The notes under the pieces were generated by a model, which ran no database searches, was not told the origin of the DNA, and was given only the letters and a program-made list of their open reading frames with translations. The translations under genes and the position numbers were made by a program. Positions 52,651-62,455 of a stretch of DNA of 64,000 bases are shown here, in pieces (positions within the stretch are counted from its first letter, which is position 1; each line of letters begins with the position of its first letter). The stretch lies in contig NZ_JAUSVX010000012.1 in the NCBI RefSeq assembly GCF_030814995.1, positions 1-64,000 of the forward strand, written 5' to 3'. This stretch comes from Labrys wisconsinensis. GTDB taxonomy: Bacteria > Pseudomonadota > Alphaproteobacteria > Rhizobiales > Labraceae.

Positions 52651-53915
52651 CCGACATGGCCTGGATCGACGCGGCCCTGACCTCGGCCCGCCCCCAGGCG
52701 CTCGGCGCGCTCCTGCGCTATTTCCACGATCTCGACGCCGCCGAGGAGGCATTCCAGGAAGCGTGCCTCAGGGCGCTCCGGACCTGGCCGGAGAAAGGCC
52801 CGCCGCGTGACCCCGCCGCCTGGCTGATCTTCGTCGGGCGCAACGTCGCCATCGACGCGGTGCGCCGGCGCAGCCGGCAGGAGCCGCTGCCGCCGGACGA
52901 CGAGATCTCCGACCTGGAGGATGCCGAGGCCAACATTGCCGAGCGCCTGGACGGCGCCCATTACCGCGACGACATCCTGCGCCTGCTGTTCATCTGCTGC
53001 CATCCCGAGCTGCCGGCGACGCAGCAGATCGCGCTCGCCCTGCGCATCGTCTCCGGCCTCACGGTCAGGCAGATCGCCCGCGCCTTCCTGGTCGGCGAGA
53101 GCGCCATGGAGCAGCGCATCACCCGGGCCAAGGCGCGCATCGCCAGGGCCGACGTGCCCTTCGAGGCGCCCGGCGCCGTGGAGCGGACCGAACGGCTCGC
53201 GGCGGTCGCCGCCATGGTCTACCTGATCTTCAACGAGGGCTATTCGGCCGGCGGAGCCGAGGCGGCGCAGCGCGGCTCGCTGTGCGAGGAGGCGATCCGC
53301 CTGGCCCGGCTGCTGCTGCGCCTGTTCCCGGCCGAGCCGGAGATCATGGGCCTCGCCGCCCTGCTCCTGCTGCAGCATTCGCGCGCGGCCACCCGGTTCG
53401 ACGCCGAGGGGGCCGTCGTGCTGCTGGAGGACCAGGATCGTGGCCTGTGGAACCGCACCATGATCGCCGAAGGGCTGGCGCTGATCGACAAGGCGATGCG
53501 CCACCGCCGCCGCGGCCCCTATCTCGTGCAGGCGGCGATCGCGGCGCTGCATGCCCGGGCCGAGCGGCCGCAGGACACGGACTGGGCGCAGATCGAGCTG
53601 CTCTACGGCGCGCTGGAGACGCTGCAGCCCTCCCCCGTGATCACCCTCAACCGGGCCGTGGCCGTCGCCAAGGTGCGTGGCCCCGAAGCGGCGCTCGCCA
53701 TGGTCGAGCCGCTGGCGCCGCAGCTCTCCGGCTATTTCCACTTCTTCGGCCTGAAGGGCGGGCTGCTCATGCAGCTCGGCCGCGCCCGCGAGGCCCGTGC
53801 CGCCTTCGACCAGGCGATCGCGCTGGCCAACACGGCGGCGGAGGCGGCCCATATCCGCCAGCACATCGACCGGCTGATGCGCGAGGGCGCAGCGGGCGGA
53901 GGGGCGCCTCGCTGA
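52647..53915 (+). CDS. ECF42-type RNA polymerase sigma factor with TPR-like C-terminus
   Basis: The 422-residue product is longer than ordinary ECF sigma factors. Region 2 lies in the first 85 residues (AEEAFQEACLRALRTWPEKG). Region 4 is at about 115-170 (QQIALALRIVSGLTVRQIARAFLVGESAMEQRITRAKARI). The C-terminal 230 residues form a helical extension (MVYLIFNEGYSAGG, SPVITLNRAVAVAKVRGPEAAL and a tetratricopeptide-like tail). This design, plus the overlapping DGPF gene, marks group ECF42. These sigma factors lack classical anti-sigma factors and appear to be controlled through the C-terminal extension. Confidence 0.91.
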   Translation: MTDMAWIDAALTSARPQALGALLRYFHDLDAAEEAFQEACLRALRTWPEKGPPRDPAAWLIFVGRNVAIDAVRRRSRQEPLPPDDEISDLEDAEANIAERLDGAHYRDDILRLLFICCHPELPATQQIALALRIVSGLTVRQIARAFLVGESAMEQRITRAKARIARADVPFEAPGAVERTERLAAVAAMVYLIFNEGYSAGGAEAAQRGSLCEEAIRLARLLLRLFPAEPEIMGLAALLLLQHSRAATRFDAEGAVVLLEDQDRGLWNRTMIAEGLALIDKAMRHRRRGPYLVQAAIAALHARAERPQDTDWAQIELLYGALETLQPSPVITLNRAVAVAKVRGPEAALAMVEPLAPQLSGYFHFFGLKGGLLMQLGRAREARAAFDQAIALANTAAEAAHIRQHIDRLMREGAAGGGAPR

Positions 53916-54010
53916 AAAAATGCCGGGGCCTGTCGGGCCGGCGCCGGTCCGCTCGTCCTCGGTGCATGGAAGGGCCTGAGGCCCGTCCTCCACCCGCCAA
54001 CGAGGCCGCC

Positions 54011-54538
54011 ATGGTCACCGCCATCGTCATCGTCCTGATCGCTCTCGCCGCCGTGCTCGCCGCCTGGATCGTGACCCGGCCGCCGACCTTCCGGGTCGAG
54101 CGCGCGGTCACCGTCGCCGCGCCGCCCGAGCGCATCCACCCGCTGATCGACGATTTCCGCGCCTGGAGCCGCTGGTCGCCCTATGAGGCGCTCGATCCGG
54201 CGATGCGCCGCACCTTCGTCGGGCCCGAGGCCGGCGTCGGCGCGGTCTATGCCTGGGCCGGCAACGGCAAGGCGGGCGCCGGGCGCATGGAGATCCTCGA
54301 ATCGACGCTGCGGCGCGTCGCCATCCGGCTCGATTTCGTCAGGCCGTTCAAGGCCCGCAACACCGCCGAATTCAAGCTGGAGCCGCAGGCGGACGGCGCC
54401 ACGCGCCTCACCTGGGCCATGCACGGCCCCAACCTCACCGTCGGCAAGGCGATGAGCCTTTTCCTGGACATGGACCGGATGATCGGCCGCGACTTCGAAG
54501 CGGGCCTGGCCAGGCTGAAGGCCGTCGCCGAGGCGTAG
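54011..54538 (+). CDS. Membrane-anchored SRPBCC (polyketide cyclase-like) protein
   Basis: The 175-residue product has an N-terminal membrane helix (about 2-21) then a START/SRPBCC domain: FRVERAVTVAAPPERIHPLIDDFRAWSRWSPYEALDP and TRLTWAMHGPNLTVGKAMSLFLDMDRMIGRDFEAGLARLK. Such domains bind hydrophobic ligands. An in-frame ATG at 53966 would add 15 residues. It is 95 bp downstream of the ECF42 gene on the same strand. SRPBCC proteins are frequent neighbours of ECF42/DGPF genes, so it may be part of the same regulon. The ligand is unknown. Confidence 0.87.
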   Translation: MVTAIVIVLIALAAVLAAWIVTRPPTFRVERAVTVAAPPERIHPLIDDFRAWSRWSPYEALDPAMRRTFVGPEAGVGAVYAWAGNGKAGAGRMEILESTLRRVAIRLDFVRPFKARNTAEFKLEPQADGATRLTWAMHGPNLTVGKAMSLFLDMDRMIGRDFEAGLARLKAVAEA

Positions 54539-54608
54539 GACCGCGCGAGCCCTGCCGCGGCCGGCGCCGCCGTGCTATGTCTTGTCCGCACCGGCCCCGG
54601 AGGCGAGG

Positions 54609-55271
54609 ATGGCGAGCGAGACCGCTGGCGAACGAGCAGGTCCCGCCGCCGACATCACGCTCTATTTCGCGCGCTACAGCCGGTCGTTCACGCCGCTCTG
54701 GCTGCTGGAGGAGCTGGGCGTGCCCTACCGGCTCCAGCGCCTCAGCCTCAAGCGCGGCGACCAGAAGACGCCGCGCTACCGGCGCGTCAACCCGATGGGC
54801 AAGGTGCCGGCCCTCGTCGACCGCGATACGGTGGTGACGGAGAACCCGGCGATCTGCCTCTATCTCGCCGACCGTTACGGCTACGGCGTCCTGGCGCCCG
54901 AGATCGCCGATGCGCGGCGCGGCCCCTATCTGCGCTGGATGGTGTTCTCGACGGCGGTGTTCGAGCCGGCGATCTATCTCGCCGAGCCGCCGGATCCGGT
55001 GGCGGCGGCCGGACGGGGATGGGGCGACCGCGCCACGGTCATCGACACGCTCGAGGCCGTTCTCCGCGACGGCCCCTGGCTCCTGGGCGAGCAGTTCACC
55101 GCGGTCGACGTCATGCTGGGCTCGCTCATGTCGATCGCCCTGTTCAACCGCCGCATTCCCGATCCGCCCGCCGGCTTCCCCGCCTATGACGCCAGGCTGC
55201 GGGCGCGGCCGGCCTACCAGCGGGCCGCGGCGATCACCTGGCCTCTGGCGCCGCGGGGGGCGGGGCCCTGA
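54609..55271 (+). CDS. Glutathione S-transferase
   Basis: I use the ATG at 54609, which has GGAGGCG upstream, giving 220 residues. An in-frame TTG at 54582 is less likely. The N-terminal thioredoxin-fold domain is [23 protein letters not shown] with [13 protein letters not shown] and [16 protein letters not shown] (cis-Pro and the ES-like glutathione-binding pair). The helical C-terminal domain has [20 protein letters not shown]. The usual catalytic Cys/Ser/Tyr at the first helix is a Ser (RYSRS). The substrate is unknown. It is followed by dapD after 74 bp. Confidence 0.88.
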   Translation: MASETAGERAGPAADITLYFARYSRSFTPLWLLEELGVPYRLQRLSLKRGDQKTPRYRRVNPMGKVPALVDRDTVVTENPAICLYLADRYGYGVLAPEIADARRGPYLRWMVFSTAVFEPAIYLAEPPDPVAAAGRGWGDRATVIDTLEAVLRDGPWLLGEQFTAVDVMLGSLMSIALFNRRIPDPPAGFPAYDARLRARPAYQRAAAITWPLAPRGAGP

Positions 55272-55345
55272 GCCACGGCTGCGCCGCGCCGTGCTTGACT
55301 CGCCGCCCCCGCCTCGGCATGTCCGACGGGTTGCAGGAGGGAACC

Positions 55346-56206
<861 letters not shown>

Positions 56207-56219
56207 GGGAGCCTTCGGC

Positions 56220-57389
56220 ATGACCGAGCCCGCCTTCGATCCCCGCGATCCCGTCGCCCTCGCGCAGGCGCTGATCCGCTGCCCCTCGGTGACGCCGGCG
56301 GAGGGCGGCGCCCTGGCGCTGCTCGACACGGTGCTGCGCGGCGCCGGCTTCGAGAGCCATCTCGTCACCTTCACCGATCCGCGCTCGCCCGACGTCGTCA
56401 ACCTCTATGCCCGCACCGGGCCGCAGGAGCGGCCGGCCCTGCTCTTCGCCGGCCATACCGACGTGGTGCCGCCGGGCGATGCCGGGCGCTGGACGCAGGC
56501 GCCGTTCTCCGGCGCCGTCCTCGACGGCGAGCTGTGGGGCCGCGGCGCCGTCGACATGAAGGGCGGCGTCGCCGCCTCGGTCGCGGCGGCGCTGCGCCAT
56601 CTGGAGCGGCATCCCGGCAGCGCCATCGCCTTCCTGATCACCGGCGACGAGGAGGGCCCGGCCGTCAACGGCACGGTGAAGCTCCTGGACTGGGCGAAGC
56701 AGCGGGGCGAGCGCTTCGGCCATTGCCTCCTGGGCGAGCCGACCAACCCGGCGGCCCTGGGCGACGCCGTGAAGATCGGGCGGCGCGGCTCGCTCTCGGG
56801 CGTGATCACCGTGCACGGCGTGCAGGGGCACGTCGCCTATCCCCACCTCGCCCGCAACCCGGTGGGCGGCATGGTGCGGCTGATCGATGCGCTGCTGGCC
56901 GAGCCGCTGGACCAGGGCACCGCGCATTTCGACGCCTCCAACCTCGAGGTGGTCAGCGTCGACGTCGGCAACCCTGCCTTCAACGTCATTCCGGCCGAGG
57001 CGCGGGCGACCTTCAACATCCGCTTCAACGACATCTGGAACCGGGAGAGGCTCGAGGCCTGGGTGCGGGCGCGGCTCGAGGCGGCCGCCGGCAGCGAGGT
57101 GCGCCACAGCCTCGCCTTCGAGCGGACCCATTCGGAGGCCTTCCTGACGCCGCCGGGCCCCTTCGTCGACGAGGTCGCCGCCGCGATCGAGGCCGAGACC
57201 GGGCGCCGGCCGGCGCTCTCCACCTCGGGCGGCACGTCCGATGCCCGCTTCATCAAGGATCATTGCCCGGTGGTGGAGTTCGGGCTGGTCGGCAAGACCA
57301 TGCATCAGGTCGACGAGCGCACCAGCATCGCCGACCTCGAGGCGCTGACGCGGATCTACGAGCGGGTGCTGGCGCGCATGGCCGCCTGA
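56220..57389 (+). CDS. dapE: Succinyl-diaminopimelate desuccinylase
   Basis: The 389-residue M20-family zinc enzyme removes succinate to give L,L-diaminopimelate. HTDVVPPGD (metal-binding His), [13 protein letters not shown] (bridging Asp), [11 protein letters not shown] (catalytic and metal Glu) and GGTSDARFI are all present. The dimerisation domain spans about 175-290. The C-terminal [19 protein letters not shown] includes the last metal-binding His. It is in an operon with dapD. Its stop lies four bases from the stop of the convergent MFS gene. Confidence 0.95.
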   Translation: MTEPAFDPRDPVALAQALIRCPSVTPAEGGALALLDTVLRGAGFESHLVTFTDPRSPDVVNLYARTGPQERPALLFAGHTDVVPPGDAGRWTQAPFSGAVLDGELWGRGAVDMKGGVAASVAAALRHLERHPGSAIAFLITGDEEGPAVNGTVKLLDWAKQRGERFGHCLLGEPTNPAALGDAVKIGRRGSLSGVITVHGVQGHVAYPHLARNPVGGMVRLIDALLAEPLDQGTAHFDASNLEVVSVDVGNPAFNVIPAEARATFNIRFNDIWNRERLEAWVRARLEAAAGSEVRHSLAFERTHSEAFLTPPGPFVDEVAAAIEAETGRRPALSTSGGTSDARFIKDHCPVVEFGLVGKTMHQVDERTSIADLEALTRIYERVLARMAA

Positions 57390-57393
57390 GCCG

Positions 57394-58866
57394 TCAGGTC
57401 GCCGCCGCTTCCTCCCGCCCGCCGGCCCGGTGGCCGCTCATGACGGCGCCGGCGTCGCGCGGCAGCAGCGCCGAGACGGGCGAGGCCAGGAGCGAGATGG
57501 CGGTCACCACCAGGAAGGCGACGGAGAAGTCGCCGACCGTGGCATGGGCATGCCCGGACGAGACGCTGGAGGCGTGCAGCGCCAGCGCGCCGACGCAGAT
57601 GCCGAAGGACAGCATCAGCTGCTGGAACGTGGTGTAGAAGCTGTTGGCGGCGCTGGTGCGGCTCGCCGGGATGTCGTCATAGGCCACCGTGTTGTAGGCC
57701 GTGAACTGCAGCGACATGGAGAAGCCGCAGACCAGCAGCACGGCGAAGATCGCCGCATGCGGCCAGTCCGGCCGGAAGGCGGCGCAGGCGGCATAGAGCA
57801 GGCTCGACGCCACGCTGTTCCACACCAGCGTGGTGCGGAAGCCATAGCGCTTGAGGATGCGGCCGGCGGCGCCCTTCATCAGCATGGAGCCGCAGGCGGT
57901 GGCGAAGGTGAGGAGGCCGCTCTCGGCCGCCGACAGGCCGAAGCCGATCTGCAGCATCAGCGGCAGCAGGAAGGGCTGCGCCCCCTGGGTGATGCGCGAG
58001 AGCGAGCCGGCGATCACGGAGATGCGGAAGGTCGGAATGCGCATCAGGCTGAGGTCGAGGATCGGCGCGACATGGCGCCGGGCATGCAGGACATAGGCGA
58101 CGCCGACCACGAGGCCGACGACCATCAGCCCCAGGGAAAACGGCCCAGCCTCGCCGCCGCGGCTGCTCATCTCGAAGCCGAACAGCAGGCAGGCGAGCGA
58201 CACGCCGGAGAGGACGAAGCCGATCACGTCGAAGGGCTCGCGCGTCTCGCCGCGGACGTTCTCGATGAACATCAGCACCAGCACGATGCCGAGGATGCCG
58301 ATCGGGATGTTGATGTAGAAGATCCAGCGCCAGTCGAGCCAGGTGACGATGAAGCCGCCGACCGGCGGTCCGACGATCGGGCCGATCAGCGCCGGCACCA
58401 GCAGCCAGCCCATGGCCGAGACCAGGTCGCGCTTGTCGACGCTGCGCAGCAGCACAAGGCGGCCGACGGGCATCATCATGGCGCCGCCCGCGCCCTGCAG
58501 CAGCCGGGCGAAGACCAGGAAGGGCAGGCTCTGCGCCTGCGCGCACAGGATCGAGCCGAGTGTGAAGATGCCGATGGCGACGGCGAAGACGCTGCGCGAG
58601 CCGAAGCGGTCGGCTACCTTGCCGCTGGCCGGGATCAGCACGGCGAGGCTGAGGAGATAGGCGGTGAGCGCGATGCTCATATGGGGCGCCGAGACCCCGA
58701 AGGAGCGCGCCATGGTCGGCAGGGCCGTCGCCAGCACGGTGGCGTCGAGCTGCTCCATGAACATGGCGCTGGCGATGATGAGCGCGATCGTGCGGTAGTT
58801 CGGCCTGCCGGCGAGGGCAGGCCGTACGCTCGAATCCAAGGTGGCTTCCGACATGGCAGGCGGCAT
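57394..58866 (-). CDS. MFS drug exporter, DHA2/EmrB-like
   Basis: The 490-residue product has about 14 hydrophobic segments. QLDATVLATALPTMARSFG is motif D1 of DHA2 transporters, GKVADRFGSRSVFAVAIGIF is motif A, and LIGPIVGPPVGGFIVTWLDWRWIFYINIP is motif C. It likely exports drugs or other amphiphiles by proton antiport. No EmrA-like membrane-fusion gene is nearby. The second in-frame ATG at 58854 may be the real start. Neither has a clear ribosome binding site. The parallel FAH-family gene ends 226 bp upstream. Confidence 0.9.
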   Translation of the reverse strand: MPPAMSEATLDSSVRPALAGRPNYRTIALIIASAMFMEQLDATVLATALPTMARSFGVSAPHMSIALTAYLLSLAVLIPASGKVADRFGSRSVFAVAIGIFTLGSILCAQAQSLPFLVFARLLQGAGGAMMMPVGRLVLLRSVDKRDLVSAMGWLLVPALIGPIVGPPVGGFIVTWLDWRWIFYINIPIGILGIVLVLMFIENVRGETREPFDVIGFVLSGVSLACLLFGFEMSSRGGEAGPFSLGLMVVGLVVGVAYVLHARRHVAPILDLSLMRIPTFRISVIAGSLSRITQGAQPFLLPLMLQIGFGLSAAESGLLTFATACGSMLMKGAAGRILKRYGFRTTLVWNSVASSLLYAACAAFRPDWPHAAIFAVLLVCGFSMSLQFTAYNTVAYDDIPASRTSAANSFYTTFQQLMLSFGICVGALALHASSVSSGHAHATVGDFSVAFLVVTAISLLASPVSALLPRDAGAVMSGHRAGGREEAAAT

Positions 58867-59092
58867 TGAATTGCGGCGTGCGTCGGAGAGCGGCGCTTGC
58901 CCTGGCTTCGATTGGCCGATCGAGGACCGGTCGCGGCGGGAACAACTGGTATATAATCCGAACCACCAGGCAGGACTATGGCAGCTTTGTCACAGGCGAT
59001 ATCGTTTGCGGCATGGCTGGCCTGTCGGATCCGCAGAGCTGGCGGTCGTGCCGGGCCGAGAGCGCCGGCGGAGCCGGCGTTCGGGCCCCGGT

Positions 59093-60091
59093 TCAGAGCG
59101 GCTTGACCAGCGGCCAGGGCGCCGCGATCTCGCCGATCGGGTTGGCCAGCGGCAGGCCGAAAGGCTCAGCCGATATCTCGAACACGTCGCCCTTCTGGGT
59201 GCGGAAGCCGTCGGAGACGCTCAGCGTCGCCGTGCCGAAATAGTGCACGTTGACGTCGCCGGGGCGGCGGAACAGCGCATATTTGAAGTGATGCCCCTCG
59301 AGATTGGCCACGGTGTGGGACATGTTCTCCTCGCCGGTGAGGAAGGGCTTCTCCCACACCACCTGGCCGCCGCGCAGGATGCGCGAGGTGCCGCGCAGGT
59401 CTGCCGGCAGATCGCCGACCAGGATCTCCGGCCCGATGGCGGAGGCGCGCAGCTTGGAATGGGCGAGATAGAGATAGTTCTGGCGCTCGGTGACGTGGTC
59501 GGAGAACTCGTTGCCGAGGGCGAAGCCGACCCGGTGGGGCGTGCCGTCCGGGCCGTTGACGTAGAGGCCGGCGATCTCCGGCTCCTCGCCCGCGTCGAGC
59601 GCGAAGGACGGGGACGGCAGCGGCGCGCCGGGCGCCATCACGGTGGAGCCGTCGCCCTTGTAGAACCATTCGGGCTGCACGCCCTCGCGGCCCGGCGCCG
59701 GCCGGCCGCCGTCCAGGCCCATGCGGAACATCTTCATCGAATCGGTCAGCTTGGTCGGGTCGGCGAGGTCCTTGTGCATCTTGTCCCGCCCCTCGGCGCT
59801 GCCGAGATGGGTGAGCCCGGTGCCGGCGACCATCACATGCGCGGGGTCGGGGTGGTCGAGCGGCGACAGCACCCGGCCCTCGGCGAGCGCCGCCTTCAGG
59901 TCGACGGCCTGGCCCAGCCCGAGCGCCTCGACCTGCCGGCGCAGGCTGCGGCCGGCCTCGATCGCCGCCAGCGCCAGGCTCCGGACGCTGTCGGCGCCGG
60001 CGACGAGACGGCAGGCGCCGTCGAGGGTCGCGGCGACGGCGCGCCGGCCATCGGGGCCGCGAAGCTGGGCGAGACGGAAGGGAGACGACAC
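59093..60091 (-). CDS. FAH-superfamily protein, GguC/AraD1-like
   Basis: I place the start at the GTG at 60091, eight bases after a perfect GGAGG, giving 332 residues. A TTG at 60109 lies upstream of that site and is unlikely. Residues include VMVAGTGLTHLGSAEGRDKMHK, EWFYKGDGSTVMAPGAPLPSPSFALDAGEEPEIAG and ALGNEFSDHVTERQN. These match the fumarylacetoacetate hydrolase fold with its EPE metal-binding segment. GguC and AraD1-like members occur with sugar catabolic genes and are thought to act on 2-keto-3-deoxy sugar acids. No sugar operon is nearby. A short dyad sits upstream. Confidence 0.85.
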   Translation of the reverse strand: MSSPFRLAQLRGPDGRRAVAATLDGACRLVAGADSVRSLALAAIEAGRSLRRQVEALGLGQAVDLKAALAEGRVLSPLDHPDPAHVMVAGTGLTHLGSAEGRDKMHKDLADPTKLTDSMKMFRMGLDGGRPAPGREGVQPEWFYKGDGSTVMAPGAPLPSPSFALDAGEEPEIAGLYVNGPDGTPHRVGFALGNEFSDHVTERQNYLYLAHSKLRASAIGPEILVGDLPADLRGTSRILRGGQVVWEKPFLTGEENMSHTVANLEGHHFKYALFRRPGDVNVHYFGTATLSVSDGFRTQKGDVFEISAEPFGLPLANPIGEIAAPWPLVKPL

Positions 60092-60110
60092 GGGCAAATC
60101 CTCCGACAAT

Positions 60111-60121
60111 TGTTCGAAACA
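60111..60121. promoter_or_regulatory. Small dyad upstream of the FAH-family gene
   Basis: TGTT-CGA-AACA is a perfect 11-base dyad just upstream of the GGAGG of the FAH-family gene, next to the palindrome ACAATTGT (60106-60113). It could be an operator for a sugar-responsive repressor. It is short and may be chance. Confidence 0.25.
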
Positions 60122-60351
60122 TCATAAGCCGCGGCATCCCGCGCGCAACCCGTCGCCCACCGATCCGCGCCGGGGATTTTGGGGCAGTGCAGCATCAAAA
60201 GCCGTTGCATCCCAGCCGAATTTGATTTTCCATTCAAAGACGGGTCGTGTTGAAATCCACGGCCGCCGATCGAAGGCCCCTCGGGCATGATGTCGTACGA
60301 CTGCAGCCCCCGCCCTTCCTGGCGACCTCGGCCCGGCTTGGGGGCTTGGTT

Positions 60352-61602
60352 ATGTTCGTGTTGGATCGTTTTCTCAAAAGCCTGATTCGGACAGGCACGC
60401 TCAGCATCACCTATGCCGACGGCACCACGGGGTGCTATGGCGCCGGCGAGCCGCATGTGGCCTTGCGCATCCATGACAAGGCAACGCAGTGGCGCCTGGT
60501 GTTCCACCCGGAGCTTGCGGTCGGCGAAGCGTTCATGGACGGCCGCATCACCGTCGAGAGCGGCGGCGACGTCTTCGACATGCTCGCCGTGTTCATGCGC
60601 AACCTCGGCTGGAGCAGTGAGCAGGGCCCGCTCGGGGCGATCACGGCGAAGCTGCGCTGGCTGCTGCGACGGCTGCAGCAGTACAACCCGGCGGGCACCT
60701 CCCGCCAGAACGTGGCGCATCACTACGACCTGAAGGACGAGCTGTTCGACCTGTTCCTCGATCAGGACCGGCAATATTCCTGCGCCTATTTCCCCGATCT
60801 CGACACCGAGCTCGACGAGGCCCAGGCACAGAAGAAGCGGCACATCGCCGCCAAGCTCCTGCTCAAGCCGGGCGTCAAGGTGCTCGACATCGGCTCGGGC
60901 TGGGGCGGGCTCGGCCTCTACATCTCCCAGGTCTCGCGGGCCGACGTCACCGGCATCACCCTGTCGCAGGAGCAGCACCGCGTCTCCAACCAGCGGGCGC
61001 AGGGGGCCGGCATCGCCGACCGGGTGCGCTTCGAGATGCGCGACTACCGCCAGGAGAGCCGGCGCTACGACCGCGTCGTCTCGGTCGGCATGTTCGAGCA
61101 TGTCGGCGTCAACCATTACGACGCCTATTTCCGCAAGGTGGCGGAGCTGCTCACCGACGACGGCGTGGCGCTGATCCACTCGATCGGCCGGTCGGACGGG
61201 CCGGGCGCGACCAATCCCTGGATCCGCAAGTACATCTTCCCCGGCGGCTATTCGCCGGCGCTGTCGGAGGTGCTGCCGGCGATCGAGCGTGCCGGCCTCG
61301 TCGTCACCGACGTCGAGATCCTGCGCCTGCACTATGCCGAGACGCTCAAGCACTGGCGCCAGCGCTTCAACCAGAACCGCGACCGCATCCGCGCCCTCTA
61401 CGACGAGCGCTTCTGCCGGATGTGGGACTTCTACCTCGCGGCCTCGGAGGGCGCCTTCCGCTGGGGCGGCCACATGGTGTTCCAGGTGCAGGTGGCCAAG
61501 GCCGTCGAAACCGTGCCGATGACGCGCGACTATATCGGCGAAGCCGAGCGCCGGCTGCCGCTCGACCTCGCCCCGACTCGCCGCCAGGAAGCGGCGGAGT
61601 AG
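60352..61602 (+). CDS. cfa: Cyclopropane-fatty-acyl-phospholipid synthase
   Basis: I start at MFVLDRFLKSLIRTGTLSI, giving 416 residues. A longer frame from 60247 adds non-conserved residues. The N-terminal lipid-binding domain (1-120) is followed by the SAM methyltransferase domain with VLDIGSGWGGLGLY (about 176-189), SVGMFEHVGVNHYDAYF, and HSIGRSDGPGATNPWIRKYIFPGGYSPAL, the Cfa signature. It adds a methylene bridge to unsaturated acyl chains in membrane phospholipids. The desaturase at 49592 could supply such substrates, but no direct link is shown. It is divergent from the FAH-family gene. Confidence 0.93.
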   Translation: MFVLDRFLKSLIRTGTLSITYADGTTGCYGAGEPHVALRIHDKATQWRLVFHPELAVGEAFMDGRITVESGGDVFDMLAVFMRNLGWSSEQGPLGAITAKLRWLLRRLQQYNPAGTSRQNVAHHYDLKDELFDLFLDQDRQYSCAYFPDLDTELDEAQAQKKRHIAAKLLLKPGVKVLDIGSGWGGLGLYISQVSRADVTGITLSQEQHRVSNQRAQGAGIADRVRFEMRDYRQESRRYDRVVSVGMFEHVGVNHYDAYFRKVAELLTDDGVALIHSIGRSDGPGATNPWIRKYIFPGGYSPALSEVLPAIERAGLVVTDVEILRLHYAETLKHWRQRFNQNRDRIRALYDERFCRMWDFYLAASEGAFRWGGHMVFQVQVAKAVETVPMTRDYIGEAERRLPLDLAPTRRQEAAE

Positions 61603-61614
61603 GCGGCGAGCGGC

Positions 61615-62328
61615 CTATCCCAGCGCCGCTCGCACCGCCTCCGCCAGGGCCGTGCCGAGCCGGTGCTGGGTCTCGGCGGTGAAATGCACGCCGTCGACCC
61701 CGTCCGTCCCGATGACGCTGCCGGCATCGAAGAAGGCGGCGCCGGCAGCCTCGGCGACGGCGCGATAGGCGGCGGCGAGCCCGATCGAGCGCTCATAGCC
61801 GCCGGCGAACTCCTCGGCCATGTTCGGGGTCATGGTGCGGGCGAGCGGCGGCGGCGCCACCAGGAGCACCCGGGGCGCGGGATAGGCGTACCAGCCGCCG
61901 CCGAACATCTGGCCCGAGGACTGGACGATATCGACCAGCCTGCCGGCGCCGAGCGCGATGCGGAAGGCGGAGCGGGCGAAGGCCGCCTTGGTGTCGTTGG
62001 TGCCGAGCATGATGACGACGAGGTCGAGCGGCAGGTGCGCGCCGACCACCGCCGGCAGGGCGGCGCTGCCGTCGAGCCCGGCGCCGGTCAGCTTCACCAG
62101 CTGCGGGTCGGGATGGTCGGTGGTGCGCCCGGACAGGGCGTCGACGACGATCTCGTGGCCCGGCCCCAGCGCCGCCTCCATGACGAAGGGCCATTGCCGG
62201 GCCTTGGGGAAGCGCTCGGACGGCAGGTCGTCGCTGCGCGGGATGTAGCCCCAGCTGTTGGAATCACCGAAGACCAGAATGCGCCGCGGCGCGGTTTCGG
62301 GGGCGGGCGGTGTGGACGATGGGGCCAT
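61615..62328 (-). CDS. SGNH/GDSL arylesterase-like hydrolase
   Basis: The 237-residue product has all four SGNH blocks: VFGDSNSWGY with the nucleophilic Ser (about residue 22), a block II Gly in LSGRTT, MLGTNDTK for the oxyanion Asn, and DGVHFT with the catalytic Asp and His. It matches the small cytoplasmic aryl- or acetylesterase group. Unlike the capsule-linked SGNH protein at 1091-2299, the Asp is intact. No signal peptide is seen. It converges with cfa and diverges from the 5'-nucleotidase gene. Confidence 0.88.
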   Translation of the reverse strand: MAPSSTPPAPETAPRRILVFGDSNSWGYIPRSDDLPSERFPKARQWPFVMEAALGPGHEIVVDALSGRTTDHPDPQLVKLTGAGLDGSAALPAVVGAHLPLDLVVIMLGTNDTKAAFARSAFRIALGAGRLVDIVQSSGQMFGGGWYAYPAPRVLLVAPPPLARTMTPNMAEEFAGGYERSIGLAAAYRAVAEAAGAAFFDAGSVIGTDGVDGVHFTAETQHRLGTALAEAVRAALG

Positions 62329-62455
62329 GGCTGCGACGTTTCCTCCGGATCGTATCGAGCGCAGCAGACTTGCCCAGGCTCCGGGCGCGGCGCAACCTTC
62401 ATCTGCCCGCCATCTCGCTGGCCGAGGATCGGCAGGCAGCGCAGAGGAGCCAGCC

